NCBI RefSeq assembly: GCF_041146395.1
Contig: NC_090995.1
Coordinates: 13,395,501 to 13,459,500 of the forward strand
From: Eulemur rufifrons
Lineage: Eukaryota; Chordata; Mammalia; Primates; Lemuridae
Direction: 5' to 3'
DNA length: 64,000 bases
The notes under the pieces: generated by a model
The model's database searches: none
Told to the model about the DNA's origin: nothing
Seen by the model: only the letters and a program-made list of their open reading frames with translations
Part shown: in pieces, positions 1-13,676 of the stretch
Position numbering within the stretch: position 1 is the stretch's first letter
How the letters are laid out: each line of letters begins with the position of its first letter
Made by a program: the position numbers and the translations under genes

Positions 1-840
1 CCGGGACCCCCTCGTCACTTGACAGTCGGAGTGAAAATATTGTCGTAAGTCATGAATTTGTTGATGGCTGTTCCATTACCCAAAATGAATATTTAGATGA
101 GTCTTGTGTGGGCTGTCATGTCAGAGCTACCAGGGAGCTTTTCCCCTGACATAATGTATTCTGATTCCTCGGTGCCTGTCTCACCGTGTTAGAGCCTACT
201 GGATGTGTCAAGACATGATTAGGTTGAGAGATACAAGGTTTTGTTATTGACACAATTTCCCCGGGAGCACTGGAGAAATCAAACCCCTGCTGAACAAACC
301 TGGGCTGAACGCTTAGCTGTATTCTTTATTCTTTATCAGTACAAAGCACGTCCAGGGACAGGGAAGGACCCTCAACCAAGAGGCAGAGTAGGAGATGCTT
401 TGTGACTAGCACCAAGGATGTATACCGAACAGTCACACTTCTGGATTGTTCTTCTTAGCTTTGTTAAATACTCACTGAGACCACTCCAGAAAGGTCTGCC
501 TGATGTCACATGTTCTTTCCACATCCCTGGAGGTATTGTGATGGTCAGAAGAGAGACACACAACAGTGAACTTGGTAATAACATTATATAAAGTAACAGT
601 TGTGGATTCAAAAACCAAGCCATATTTTTTTAAAACTGTGTGAAGCACAGGCAAAAGTATAATCTGTCCTACCTGTGGGTTATTTATTGATGCAGTTAGT
701 TAACACAAAGAGGCAGCTATGGAGAGGTAAAATAGGGCTTTGGAATCAAATGATCTTGATTGTGCCATTCTCCCTCTGAGATTTTATTTCCATATCTATA
801 AAATGGCGATAGTGATGATATCTACCTTACAAAACTATTA

Positions 841-984
841 CTGTTTTTTTAAAAATTTTTTGTAGAGATGGGATCTTGCTATGTTGCCCAGGCTGCTCTT
901 GAACTCTTGGCCTCAAGTGAGCAATCCTCCCACCTAAGCCTCCCAAAGTGCTGGGATTACAGGCATGATTTACCACACCCGGCC
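841..984 (-). mobile_element. FLAM-type Alu monomer
   Basis: This is a single 7SL-derived monomer in reverse orientation, with poly-T at the left and GGCC end at 984. It is flanked by diverged copies of ctaccttacaaaactatt (from 822) and ctacctcacaaaattatt (to 1001), read as the target-site duplication. Confidence 0.8.
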
Positions 985-1055
985 TACCTCACAAAATTAT
1001 TGGGTGAATAAATTAGTTAATATGTTTGAAAGCATAGAGCAGATATGCAATAAAT

Positions 1056-1387
1056 TTTTTTTTTTTTTTTGAGACAGAGTCTCACTCTGTTGCCCGGGCT
1101 AGAGTGCCTTGGCGTCAGCCTAGCTCACAGCAACCTCAAACTCCTGGGCTTAAGCGATCCTCCTGCCTCAGCCTCCTGAGTAGCTGGGACTACAGGCATG
1201 CGCCACCATGCCCGGCTAATTTTTTTCTATATATATTTTTAGTTGGCCAGATCATTTGTTTCTATTTTTAGTAGGGACGGGGTCTTGCTCTTGCTCAGGC
1301 TGGTCTCGAACTCCTGACCTCAAGTGATCCACCCACCTCGGCCTCCCAGAGTGCTAGGATTACAGGCGTGAGCCACTGCGCCCGGCC
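1056..1387 (-). mobile_element. Strepsirrhine-type dimeric Alu
   Basis: Full-length in reverse orientation from poly-T to CGCCCGGCC. It is flanked by a perfect 10-bp target-site duplication TGCAATAAAT (1046-1055 and 1388-1397). Confidence 0.95.
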
Positions 1388-2330
1388 TGCAATAAATGTT
1401 TGTGTTATTAATGATACACACAGTATTATATAAAAGATATCCCACTTTTGAAAACTTTAGGTTCTAAAATGCTGTTCATATGTCCATTTTTTATGAGTCC
1501 ATAGTGACCAAAGGAGTTTAATCTACCAGTTTCCAGATGCATTTTCTATATAAAAACATAAGTAGTCCTGTCAAAGCTTTAAAACCAGGAGTTCTCTTCT
1601 CTTCCTTACATTCTAGTGAATATTTTCCCACGTAGGCCTCCAATGTCTATGATACCCTTATTGCCACCTCGCCAACCAATTGATGGTTCACTGATTTGGA
1701 AGGTTCCTGAACCCGGCAACTTGCAACCGGTGGAGCCACCTTTGGCTAAAAGCCAACGTGTCACCAACATCCCTTGCACCTTTCTTGGGTTCCCTCATAA
1801 CCTCTTGGCTTTCACCAGAATCAACAAAGTTTCGGCCCGGGGACATCGTTCACTGCTGCTAACATTTAGCCAAAACCTCAAAGTTTCTTTTTTCGTTTTA
1901 CCAATCCCCATTCCTTTTTGATCATTATTCACTGTTCAGCCTCAGAAATATTGCCTGCTGTGCCAGGAGTACCCTGCGACATCTTGTGTTCTCTCAGGAC
2001 TTCCAGTTTTGAAAAATCTATTTCTACTTTTGTTTGCATCCTAATCTTGTGCCTCTTTTTAACAGCATTGGAAAGACACTCACTGTGTGGACACTTTTCA
2101 AACTGATGATGTTATTGCGGTTCATGAAATATCTCAGAACTGAGCACAAGCCCAGCTGACACACCTCTGACTAAAACACAACGTGTGGCCAAAGGGTCAC
2201 TTACGGCCACTAATACCATCTCCTGGGGGTGGGCAGAATTAGTGCCCTTTCCCACCTGCTTTGTTCAGACCTGCAAACTGCCTTAAATGAAAATGTGTAA
2301 GTAGAGGCATTTGTACACTAAGGGGTATAA

Positions 2331-2585
<255 letters not shown>

Positions 2586-3734
2586 TAGCCAGAGACCTCC
2601 ATCCATATATGAAAGTGACACACTGCAGTAGATGATGACATTAAGAACAGAGGGAGTTCGCAAGAGCAGAGGGACCTGTAGAACAAGGTACGTGGAGACA
2701 TCTGCGTGGAAGTGACAGTTCTGTGTAACCCGCAGGGTGGGGGCCTTCGGACCGCTCTCATTCTCCAGAAACAGAGTTCATCCCTCTGTGGAGACTTCTT
2801 TTATGTATTTCAGTAAATGTTAAAAATTCTCTATGTACAGGTCTTACGTGTTTCCTGTTTGGTTGATTTCTAGACAGTTCTATAATTTTTGCTGTTATTG
2901 TCAACAGAAATCACTGACAGAGAGAGGGACCGTGAGTGGATGCCCACACACCTGGCCTTCCCTCCCTAGACACCCTAGGCTACCAGCAGGAACTGTTGAG
3001 TTGGCCAGACCAGTTGCGAACTGCCACTGAGAGCCACCAACCTGGAAAGGATGTCATCCAGGTCGTTGCCCAAAGGCATGCGGGCAGGAGGCAGCGGGGT
3101 CCCCGCGGAGAACCAATGTCTAGATATTGGATGTGACCCAGCCTTGGAAACTGAAAGTTCGCCTTCTCTCTCCTTGCTTTTCCTAAAGAAATGTTTTCAT
3201 GGGATCAAAAATATTTAAAAAAAAATTAAAAGTTAGCATAGGCTAACTTCCTGGCGAAAGGACACCTCATTGCAAAGGATGTTCTAAGAGTCAACTTCTT
3301 AGGCTAAAATACTAAAATTACAAAGATTAAAGAGGATGAATTCCTGGTAAAAGAGAGAACAGAGAAATCGCTGTCAACTTACCAACTGAGGACAGTTCTT
3401 ATCAGAGATTGGATTTGCACCGGCTCTCTGTCCAGGCCACCCACTTCTCCTCACTCCGCCCATTTTCCTATCAAACAATAACGAGCCTGCCACACAGATG
3501 GAAAGAACCTCACCGCTGAGATGTGATTTGTCAAAACAGGCTCATTGACTCATCTGAAGTGTACCATCTCTTCTGCCATTTGGCTTTCTCGTCTGAGCCT
3601 GCGCTTAATCAGTCTTCCATTTTAAAGAGGAGAAAAACAATTACTCAGATGTCCTAACTATCAAGAGATTTAGAAAAACCGTCTGTATGGTTCTTAGTTG
3701 GCCAGAACTCGAAAGCCTGTTTATTTCTCTTTAA

Positions 3735-3777
3735 AAAATATATATGTACATATATCTGTGTGTATATATATGTATGA
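3735..3777. repeat. TA/TG-rich simple repeat
   Basis: Low-complexity alternating purine-pyrimidine sequence (atatatatgtacatatatctgtgtgtatatatatg region). Confidence 0.8.
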
Positions 3778-4539
3778 TACAGACTTTAAAATTCTGCCCA
3801 ACTAGTTATTCCCTGATAAGAAACTGGATTTTTGTGATAAGGACAACTTTCACTTGCCAACAATCAGAAAGTCAATCTTTGCTACAATGGATTGAGAGGG
3901 CAACATAGCATAACATAACTGACTGTAACAGCCAACACGTCAGGGCAAGAACGGAATGTTACGAGTCGCAGAATCCCAGGTGGTGGTGAGGGGGTTTCTG
4001 GATCCTGAAGGTCAAGTGCTCCCAGAGAAAAAGAGGAACAGAAATTAGGAAGCACCTTCTAATGCAAGAACTTCTCAGGCAGGGAGAAGTTTTTGAAACG
4101 GTGATGGTTCTATTTAATATGCAAATGTATTCTTTTCTTATTACCTGCACCAACTAACAGGAAAAAGAGAAGCAGGTGGAGGAGCTCAGATTTGCATCGT
4201 TCAAATTTTGTATGAAAAGTGTGGGTGCAAGGTGTGTTAGAAGAGAGATGATGAACCGGAGGCCTGAGGTCTTCCTCTTCTAATTCTGTCTAATGTGGCC
4301 CCACCTCCTCTATGGCTATGGGAAATTTTGATCTGACATTATCTTGCGTAGAAACAGGCAAAACATTTAGTTTTAGGATTCTCCCCAGATGCTCATTCAG
4401 AATCTTATTGCTCTTGAAAATACAAAATTCTAATAAACTCATTATAAGTCTGCGTCTAATCTTAGAATGATAATAATAGCTGCCAGGTTTTTTAAATTAT
4501 TTCTATAATATTCTTTATCATATTGATTTTAGTGTATTG

Positions 4540-4720
4540 GGTACCCACGTTTGATGTGCACATAAAATTCTTATCTCTTGTGCCTTTTATACGTGGTGGA
4601 ATCTGAGGCTCTGAGAAGTGGACTCAGTTACGTTTTATAAATGGCAGAAGTGAACTCTGGAAGCAGTTGTCTTAGTGCAAAGTGGGTGCTCTTTCTGCTG
4701 AGTTATGCTGTCATGACATT
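4540..4720 (-). repeat. MIR-like fragment
   Basis: The stretch ggtggaatctgaggctctgagaag...aatggcagaagtgaactctgg matches the reverse orientation of the MIR core (gaggctcagagagg...ggcagagc). Confidence 0.5.
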
Positions 4721-5049
4721 CGCAGGGAATAATATCTTTCTTCTGCCTCCGCTTCACTCTCTTGCCTACTGACTTTGTATGTTTTATATTTTACTGCAGT
4801 TCTGCATTATTCCAAATAAGAAATTACGCCTGCTTGTGAGTCAGAGTCGTCTTCTACGCAAAACCTTTTAATAACGTCCCCTTGGGGAAAGTGGCAACTG
4901 TTCTCTGTGGCTTGGCCATGGTTACTGTGTCTCTCGGTACTTGTGCCCTGTACTTCACCCTCTGCTAACGCCGTTCCCCCGCACACGTCGGGCTGTTTCG
5001 TGACACTGAGCCTTTGCTTGTACTCTTTCTTTGGCTCAGATCCTCGTCC

Positions 5050-5160
5050 CTCAAAGTGTAGTTCCAGGACCCTGGGCATCAGTGTCACCCGGCATCCCAA
5101 GCCCCATCCCACACTCCAAGTGATTTGAATGCTCGGTGACGTTTTTGAAAAGCACTGACT
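5050..5160. repeat. MER5-like hAT-Charlie fragment
   Basis: The text tcaaagtgtagttccaggac...catcagtgtcacccggcatc...ccccatcccacac...gatttgaatgc follows the palindromic MER5 DNA-transposon pattern. Orientation is uncertain. Confidence 0.6.
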
Positions 5161-5529
5161 TAGAATATTCTTGTTGAGTTCTCCACCGAGCCGGCTCTTG
5201 TTCACTCTTCGAAACTCACCTCTGGGAAGCTGAGGTCGGCAGTTCTGAAAACGTCATCCAGAGACTTGGTGGGGGGTGGGGGGGTCCCCAAGACCCTTTC
5301 AGAGGTCTGAGTTCCTCTCTTCTCCAACCGCACATCTGTGCGAGGCAGATTTTCTTTGCAGACTTCAACCAAAACAGCATATTGCAACTGCCTGACTGCA
5401 GAAGCAGATGTGAGAATCCAGCTGCTTCTAGAAAGCCAGACATTCGAGAGATTTGCACACATGTCGAACGATGCCATTCTTCACACGAAATTTTTTTGTT
5501 GCATGGAAAAATATGGTTATTTTTCATAA

Positions 5530-5720
5530 AAATGTTATTCATGTTAGTATATTATAGGTTTATTATTATTTGAATGAATTGATAGATTTAATATTAATTT
5601 TATATTATAAACAAATACACTTATATATTTTATATGTGATCTATATACTATAAGAGCTTTATATTATTAACATATTAACATTTAATATTTAATGAACTAA
5701 TAAAACATTTCTCAGTGTTA
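5530..5720. repeat. AT-rich low-complexity tract
   Basis: Almost entirely A and T (tattattatttgaatg...tatattataaac...catattaacatttaatatt). No coding or structural RNA signal was seen. Confidence 0.8.
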
Positions 5721-6177
5721 GTTTCCCATGCAATAAATGTAGCTATAACCTACATAAAAAAAGACTTTTCTGTTATAAAATAGTAGCACATAAGCCTTTG
5801 CCTCAAGCCCTGCCTTCTGGAAAGCCAGGCTAAGGTGCTCATCACTATCAGCGAAGGTCAAGTTTTGTTTCATAATCTTTCATTTAGAAGGCAGGAAACT
5901 GAGTCATGATTGCCACATGCAATAAAAAAAAGTTTGGATAATTGAACATGTACACCGTCAGCTAGGAGGAAAACTCAGTTATCTAACATGACGTCTTGTT
6001 GAGTCTTTACAGCACGGTTTTACTGAAGGGACATCACATGGTGCAATAAGCACAGTTAAGGAACTAGCAGGGTGGGCTTTCCAGAGGAAATCAATTTTGA
6101 GCTGATTTTTGAGCTTTGGAAGAACAAGGCTGCTTGACTATAGGAATGGGACCCGTGTGATCTTCAGAAAGTGCCTG

Positions 6178-6213
6178 TCATGCCTGGGGGCCGTGTCATG
6201 CCTGGGGGCCGTG
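6178..6213 (+). repeat. 18-bp perfect tandem duplication
   Basis: TCATGCCTGGGGGCCGTG occurs twice head to tail with no mismatch. Confidence 0.95.
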
Positions 6214-7917
6214 TCTTTTACATGCAAAATGAGGAAACTATTATATCAGCCTGTTCATTTTTGCCCTCAATGAGAAAAAACGGTCAGCCCTCCTAACCAA
6301 TGCAGCTGCGTCAGGTGACATTGATGACGAAGGTGGCTGAAATGACGCCATTGGCTCTTTGCCCACATAGAGGCTGATGCATGCTGGGGAGAAGCTTGTT
6401 ATTGATGGAGCCGTTAGAGTTTTGGAATTAGACTTAGCTCCTTGAGTGGAGTGGAGGGTTCTATTCTGTCCATTGTCTTTTCAGCACAAGATCCACATAT
6501 ATGTAGGCTAAAACCATCAGGGAAGTGCTCACATACACACATGTAACCCACACACTCAAACACACACTACTATCTAGTGTCACTGTCATTTTTTTTTAAT
6601 TGTACTGCCAGAGAAAGTAGGTATGACCACGTCATTTTTGAAAAGACCACTCTTTAAATTGAATTAAATTTTCTTGCTTAAATCCTAGGCCAGATTCTAA
6701 AGTAAACAAAGAACATCACAGCATGATCAAAGAAAACAGTGGCTACCCTCAAAACGCACTGGGCTTTCCTTCCTTTGGGGATCGACTGTCTCTGAGAATT
6801 TGATGAAAGCCGTAGACTTTGGGCCTCAAAAAAGTGGAAATACACAAAAATGTTTGCATACAATTGCGTGGGTCCCAGATTAAGCAAAGTGGTTCTATGT
6901 TTTTCCTGCAGAGACCAGTTGGCCTCAGAGCAGGAGGGTGAAGGTGGATATAGTTTTAAGGGGGACAGAAAGTGGAAACGCAGCCACTTTGTTAAAAAAT
7001 TATTTTGCAAATGATTTTAATTGTTCACTTTAGTCACTCGATTCTATATACCCTCAGGAGTTGGTCCGTTGTTCATAGAACTTATTGAGAACAATGGATA
7101 CCTAGGAAGGGAGGGAGGGAGGACAGAGAAAGAGAGAGACAAAGACAAAAAGTCCTAGAGAGAGACCCAGAATGACACCTGTCTGATCAACTTAAAGTTC
7201 CATTGCAAGGAGTAGTGAAGTGCTAAGTACCAAGCAACTGGGAGGGGGAACTGACCAAATTCATTTCACCAAAGACAATAGATCCTCACCCTCAATTCCT
7301 TCCAGCGAAGTTCAACAATCCAGCGGCTTCCTAGGCACCCGCCGTGTGAAGGTACATTTTGTGTACAAGGACCTGTAGACAAAGCCCTGCCCGCAAAGAA
7401 CTTGCTGTCCACTACGATGGCAGCGAAGCTTTGGAAAAGTAGAAAAGCCCTTTTTACTGTTCCCTGCACCCGTCTTAGCAACCAGCATGCCTGGGTATTT
7501 GCTCTAAGCACTTCATTCTTAATGAGGTAGAAGTAAGGCTCTTTGTGTTGAAATTCTGAAATGATGGTATTTATCTTTTGAACCTCGGCTTAGTGAATTA
7601 ACGTAACCTGCTTGTACAAAGACAAATTAACTTCAAGTGGGTGGATGCAACTAACCTCCACATTCAGACCTCGAAAGCAAGTAAAGCCAAAGGCAAAGAG
7701 AAAAGAAAAATATGTCTTTTCCTTGCTGTGTTGCAAGGTTCTGAAGAAGATGCTTTTGCGGAGCCAGGGTTTGCCCCTCTCTGCTTCCTCATTGGGAAGA
7801 AAATGCATCCAGAAGGTGCAGATTATACATCCACATGGTCCGATTAAAAGGTTTTCTTTTACAGGAAAGGTTATCGTGCAACAGCACAGGGTAAGTGATG
7901 TCAAGACTATCAGAAGG

Positions 7918-8253
<336 letters not shown>

Positions 8254-10935
8254 AAGACTATCGGAAGGTCAAAGCCAGATCTGGAGTGGTCTAATTATGG
8301 CTTTCAGAGAAGGCTTCAAACACAGCAATCACAAATGCAGGCTTCACTTTAATGACACTGTACACAGGAGAGGCAAAGGCCATTTTCAACTTAAAAATTC
8401 GAACAGTCTGGAAGATTTTCTGCAAAACTCCACGGAGCCACCCCATAAATGGGCTTCCACCTTCAGATGGGCATCGAAATGCATGCCTGTTCCACCTTCC
8501 TGTGGGCAGTGCCGAAAGGGACTGAGGAAGGTAGAGGGAATGTTCGTTCCACGCACGGACTGCCAGGGCGTATCTGAATGTTGGGGAGCATCCACAGGAC
8601 TTTCCCTGGTCCCCTACAAGGTGCAGAATTGTAGAGAACATGAATTTTGGAGAGGCTTTAAGTGAAATCACAAAAACCAAACACGCTTAATCAAAATGCC
8701 GGTGACAGCTCCTCGCTCATCATTCCAGAGCATTTGTGGGGCTGTGATTTCTGTCTCATTTCTGTGTCGCCTGTTGTGGTGTTTGCTTCTTTTCACATTC
8801 CTCAGCCCGCCCCCCCAGGAACTTGGTAGATCATTTCCCCTCCCTTCCTGCTCTAATGGATTCCACTCTGAAGATCTCACAAGCCACCAGCTCTGGGCTG
8901 CCGTGCTTGGGGTTAGCAAAGCAGTAGGAAAATGCTCGCAGACGGAGAATAACAAATTCTTTTTCATCTAAAGAAAAATAAGAGTTTTAAGCTGCTTATC
9001 ACACCCAGCTTTGGAGGAGAGAGGAAAAAAAAAAAAAAAAAGAAATCCCAAATCCTTTCTTCTCTGTAGACCACATTTTTGGTCTCAAGGCCATTCTTAC
9101 GGTTTCGGTTCTCTCTTTTCTGATCCAGTCTATTGGAATGAGGATATTCTTCAAAGGGTTGAAGTTTTAAGGTTAACGCCGTATGTACAACTGTGTACCG
9201 TTGCCAAAGCTTACTTGGATTGGGGCGTGGTTGTGTGCGATGGCGTTTGGTTGTGTAAAAGTGGACTCCTTGTCCTGAGCTAAGTGCTGCAAGCATCTTC
9301 CAATCGTGGTGGTGGTGTGGTGAGAGCTTGTGGGGCGGTGGGGAGCAGAAGGGTTTGCAGCTTGTGTCGTAGACCTGTCCGTTTAACCTTACAGGCTGCA
9401 GAGAGCTGCTCTAGAATGACCGTGCAGTGAGTGTGAGCGCTTCTGCTTTTGTGCTTTCTGACCACAGCATTTCGGTCTCAGGTCTGGTTCCAGAGTTTGC
9501 TTTCAGATCTGTGCAGGGGATCCACTGGAGTCTTTGGCTCATTCTGGGGTTGGAAGCCACCCCCCAGCCTCTCTCATCCTTCCTCTTGGCTTTTCCCTGT
9601 CGATGACTTTAGCAGTCTCCTCCCAGGCCAGGACCTGAGTGTTCACCACAAGCCAGGGAGGAAGCCACTCACAGTCCGCACCAAGACCGAACCTGTTACT
9701 GTGGCCGTTAATCTTCAATATTGTCAAAACGTCACCGTATTTGGCAGCTCAGAGAATGATCTAAAAGCTTGTGCTCAGAAATCGTTCGTGTAAACTGGGG
9801 GTAGGAAGCCTCACAGTGAAATCTGTTGCTGCCTAACAGGTTGGATCCTGACCCTGTCTTTAAGGACGTGGTTGGCTTTGTGGACACAATCCTACGTTGG
9901 CGCCGATCCAAGAGATAAGACCCTAGAAGCAGGCTGTGCATTGACTGGGATTGTTCTGGAGACACTCTGGGATTTTACCTCTCACACTCCTTGCCTGCTG
10001 AAGTCACTGTGGTGTGTTTATTTTACTGAGAAGCCAAGAACTCATCACTTATTAACCAAAGCATCATTGATTTAGTCATTCCACAAATACTTAGGAGTGC
10101 AGACCGCGTGGGAGTGTCCTGGAGAGTCTGACTTTCTGGGGGACTCCACCAGCCCCCCAGGGCATCCCAGCCACAGATCTGTGACCCCCGAAGCTGACTC
10201 TGAGGTGGACACTACCTTGTGGGACGCTTGCCGGCCGGGCCCTTGGGGATCCGCACCTGAGGAAGGAGGGACGGCAGCTGGGCTTTGATCACTCTCAGTA
10301 GAGGCATCAGCCACCCCTGTAGGGACTCAGCCTGGGCAACGGACCCTCCCCCGACCGGTGGGTCCCTGGATGTGCAGTGCTCAGGGGATGGGCATGACCC
10401 GGGGGCAAGGTGGCTCTGTACCAGGGACAGCACTGCAGCAACTGGAGAATAAGTCCTTTAAGCCCAAGAGGGGACCTGGGTGACGCATCACAGTGTCTGC
10501 TGCAGGGCACTAGGATGCTACTCTGCAGAAAATCTTGACGCAACCGGCTCCGACAATAGAAACCCCCTCACATCCCAAAGTCAGACATCAGGGATAAAGC
10601 AACTCCTTTCCCTCGTTCTGCCCTCTCAGCCTGAGGAGCCGCTTTGGTTCTCGGGCTTCGTCCCCGTCGTAGACACGGGTGGCCAGAGCCGGGCTGGTGT
10701 CTCTGCGGGACAGAGAAACTGTTTCTGCCCTCGTGCTCTGTCTATTGATGGGGAAAAGATTTCCTTGTATCTTTCTTCTTTATTGCTGTAAAACATAACG
10801 TATCATTTTAGCCATATATAAGCCTACAATTCTGTGACATTAAGTGTGTTCACAATGTTGCAAAACCGTCACCACTGTGCACAAAACTTTCTCAAAATTC
10901 CCGACAGAAACCCTGTTCCCATTAAACAACAACTT

Positions 10936-10962
10936 CCCCACCCCCACCCCCACCCCCACCCC
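10936..10962 (-). repeat. CCCCCA hexamer run, G-rich on minus strand
   Basis: Five C-runs separated by single A bases, inside the L1 3' region. On the L1 sense strand it reads as five G-runs with T spacers and coincides with the G-rich polypurine tract typical of L1 3' UTRs. Confidence 0.85.
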
Positions 10963-11232
10963 AGCTCACGGTGACATCTGTTCTCCTTTCTCTCCCTGTG
11001 AATCTGCCTGTTCTGGGTGCCGTATATGAGCATGATCACACGGTGTTTGTCCTTCTTTGTCTGGTTTATTTTACTAATAATCTTTTCAAGGTCCATCTAT
11101 GTTGTAGCATATATCAAAATGTCATTCCTCTTGATGGCTGAATAGTATCCTATTGTCTATATACACAGCATTTTGTTCGTCGATTCATCTATTGATGGTT
11201 GTTTCTACCTTTTGACTCTCGTGAGGATTGTT

Positions 11233-11564
11233 TTTTTTTTTTTTGAGACAGAGTCTCACTCTGTTGCCCAGGCTAGAGTGAGTGCCGTGGCGTCTGCCTA
11301 GCTCACAGCAACCTCAAACTCCTGAGCTCAAGCGATCCTCCTGTCTCAGCCTCCCGAGTAGCTGGGACTACAGGCATGCACCACCATGCCCGGCTAATTT
11401 TTTCTATATATATTTTTAGCTGTCCATATAATTTCTTTCTATTTTCAGTAGAGATGGGGTCTCGCTCTTGCTCAGGCTGGTCTCGAACTCCTGAGCTCAA
11501 ACGATCCGCCCACCTCGGCCTCCCAGAGTGCTAGGATTACAGGCGTGAGCCACCGCGCCCGGCC
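11233..11564 (-). mobile_element. Strepsirrhine-type dimeric Alu
   Basis: Full-length reverse copy inside an L1. The target-site duplication GTGAGGATTGTT is present at 11221-11232 and 11565-11576. Its linker carries the ATATGGACAGCT variant shared with copies at 37900 and 39154. Confidence 0.95.
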
Positions 11565-11999
11565 GTGAGGATTGTTACTGTGAAGACAGGTGCACAAACT
11601 TCTGTTCGGGTTCCTGCTTTCCATTCTTTTGGACCCGCACCTAGGAGTGGCATTGCTGGGTTACATGGTAACGTGATGTTTAACCACCAAACTGTTTTCC
11701 GCAGTGGCCGTACCATTGCCTGTTCCTACCGGCAATGAATGAGGGTTCCAATTTCTCTACGTCCTTGCCAACGTTTGTTATTTTCCTCTTTTTAAAATTA
11801 TAGCCATTTTTCCCCTTATATCTTATTGGCCACAGCAGTGTCACATGCGCATTCCTGAATTAATGGTTCACAAAGTGAATGAGATCCCCTCAGTTGCCTT
11901 AAACGCATCAGGACTGTGCCCTGGGGAGGGACAGGGACAGGGACAAGGAGGACAGCTGGACTCCTGAACAAATCGGGACGTTCCAGCAAGAAAGGATGG

Positions 12000-12240
12000 A
12001 GATGGAGGGGAGGGAGGTGACTGTCAAGCACTATCAGGTGTGAACACGGAGGGAGGAGGGACGAGGACAATAGGCATTGTCCTGTGCAGGGAAGCGACAT
12101 TTAGACTGATTCTGGGGAGAGTGAAGCCAGCGAGGGCTGGGGAACGGTGCTGTAGAAACAGGGGACAGAGAGAATGCAGTGCAGTCAGGGAACAGGAAGA
12201 AGCCCAGTCTAGCTGGAGTGGATTTGTCTACTTCCGGCCT
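12000..12240. repeat. Possible L2-like ancient repeat
   Basis: The wording gaagcgacatttagactgattctg...ggggacagagagaatgcag...ggaacaggaagaagcc resembles an interspersed mammalian-wide repeat also suggested at 47.6 kb. Family assignment is weak. Confidence 0.3.
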
Positions 12241-12374
12241 TGAGGTGACAATACTTTTACTTAAATATGTGCCGCTCGTGGGGCAAGGGCTGGGCTAGAC
12301 ACGCCAACCCAGTTTATCTCTGGGTGAGTTTACCTCTCCCCTGCAACGCGTCCCAGCTGGCTGCGTGAGCAGCA

Positions 12375-12910
<536 letters not shown>

Positions 12911-13029
12911 CATCATGAATATGCTGATGAGTCCAAATTTCCACTCCCGTCGCCCCCTCTCTCCGGAGCACCTCTGAGCTCCAGGCCTGCGTGTCGACGT
13001 GCCCTGCCTGGCAGCGCCGTCTGAGTGCT

Positions 13030-13650
13030 TAGTGGGCATCTCCCCCTTACCACGTCCAAAGCCCCTCCTCCCCCTCCTCCATTCTTCCCGTGTCCGCCAA
13101 GGCCATCTCCACCCTTAGTGTCACCCTTGACTCCACCCTCTGTCTCCAAGATCCAGTCTGTTAAGTCCTGTCCCTCTACTTTGGCGATGCATCCAGAATT
13201 GGACCATTTCTCACCACCCCCACAACGGTCCTGCTCAAGCCACTGTCCTCTCCCGCCTGGATCACGCACCTCCCCCGAGCCCCTGCAGACCTGGCTGCCT
13301 TGTGTCCTCCAACACTCCCTCTTGCGCTCTGCTCTGGCCCCCCTGCCCGTCCCTGAATGTCCCCGAATGTCCCCAGGGCTTTCCTGGTTGTGGCTTCTCC
13401 GGCCCCCACTTAGCCACGTGGCTACATGCTCACTTCCTTCAAATTCTTATTCAACAACCCTAGTGTTAGCAAGGCCTTCCCTACACATCCTCTTTACAAC
13501 CTCAGCACCTGCCTTTAGTGTATCGTACTCTCCTTCTCTGCTTTAATTTTTTCTTCTCAGCACATACCACTCACATGTTCTGTATTTTGTTTATTTTTAT
13601 TGTTTATCGTCTGTCTTGCCTACCAGAATATGCCAGATGTCTAGACCTCT
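13030..13650 (+). repeat. L2 LINE 3' region
   Basis: The stretch reads like the L2 ORF2 end and 3' tail: atctccacccttagtgtcacccttgactcc, cctctactttggcgatgcatcc, ccactgtcctctcccgcctgg, aaggccttccctacaca, ttgtttatcgtctgtcttgcctaccagaatatg. A 173-codon open frame here is a decayed L2 remnant, not a gene. Confidence 0.75.
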
Positions 13651-13654
13651 GCCA

Positions 13655-13676
13655 GGGTTAGGGTTAGGGTTAGGGT
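13655..13676 (+). repeat. Short telomere-like (TTAGGG) array
   Basis: Three full TTAGGG-type units plus flanking partial units (GGG and T) in perfect register, embedded at the end of an L2 copy. Confidence 0.95.

Larger units (their letters stand above)
735..1420 (+). repeat. MIR element split by two younger SINEs
   Basis: MIR-like sequence (tctgagattttatttcc...tataaaatggcgatagtgatg...taccttac) runs to 840 and resumes at 985 (tacctcacaaaattattggg) and again at 1398 (gtttgtgttatt). It is interrupted by a FLAM at 841-984 and a dimeric Alu at 1056-1387. The order of insertion is therefore readable. Confidence 0.7.
10785..11826 (-). mobile_element. Old L1 3' end, split by an Alu
   Basis: The reverse-oriented L1M pattern is clear: cattaagtgtgttcacaatgttgcaaaaccgtcaccac, cccattaaacaacaacttcccc, ggctgaatagtatcctattg, then after the Alu gcattgctgggttacatgg and ttccaatttctctacgtccttgcc. 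An Alu occupies 11233-11564. The coding remnant is decayed beyond use. Confidence 0.85.

Noticed and set aside
11303..11500. Near-identical 65-codon frames at 11303, 37964 and 39234
   Set aside because: They are translations of the same Alu subfamily, not a gene family.
13025..13546. 173-codon proline/serine-rich frame
   Set aside because: It coincides with an L2 LINE remnant.
13655..13676. Telomere or chromosome end
   Set aside because: Only about three units, with ordinary intron sequence on both sides.
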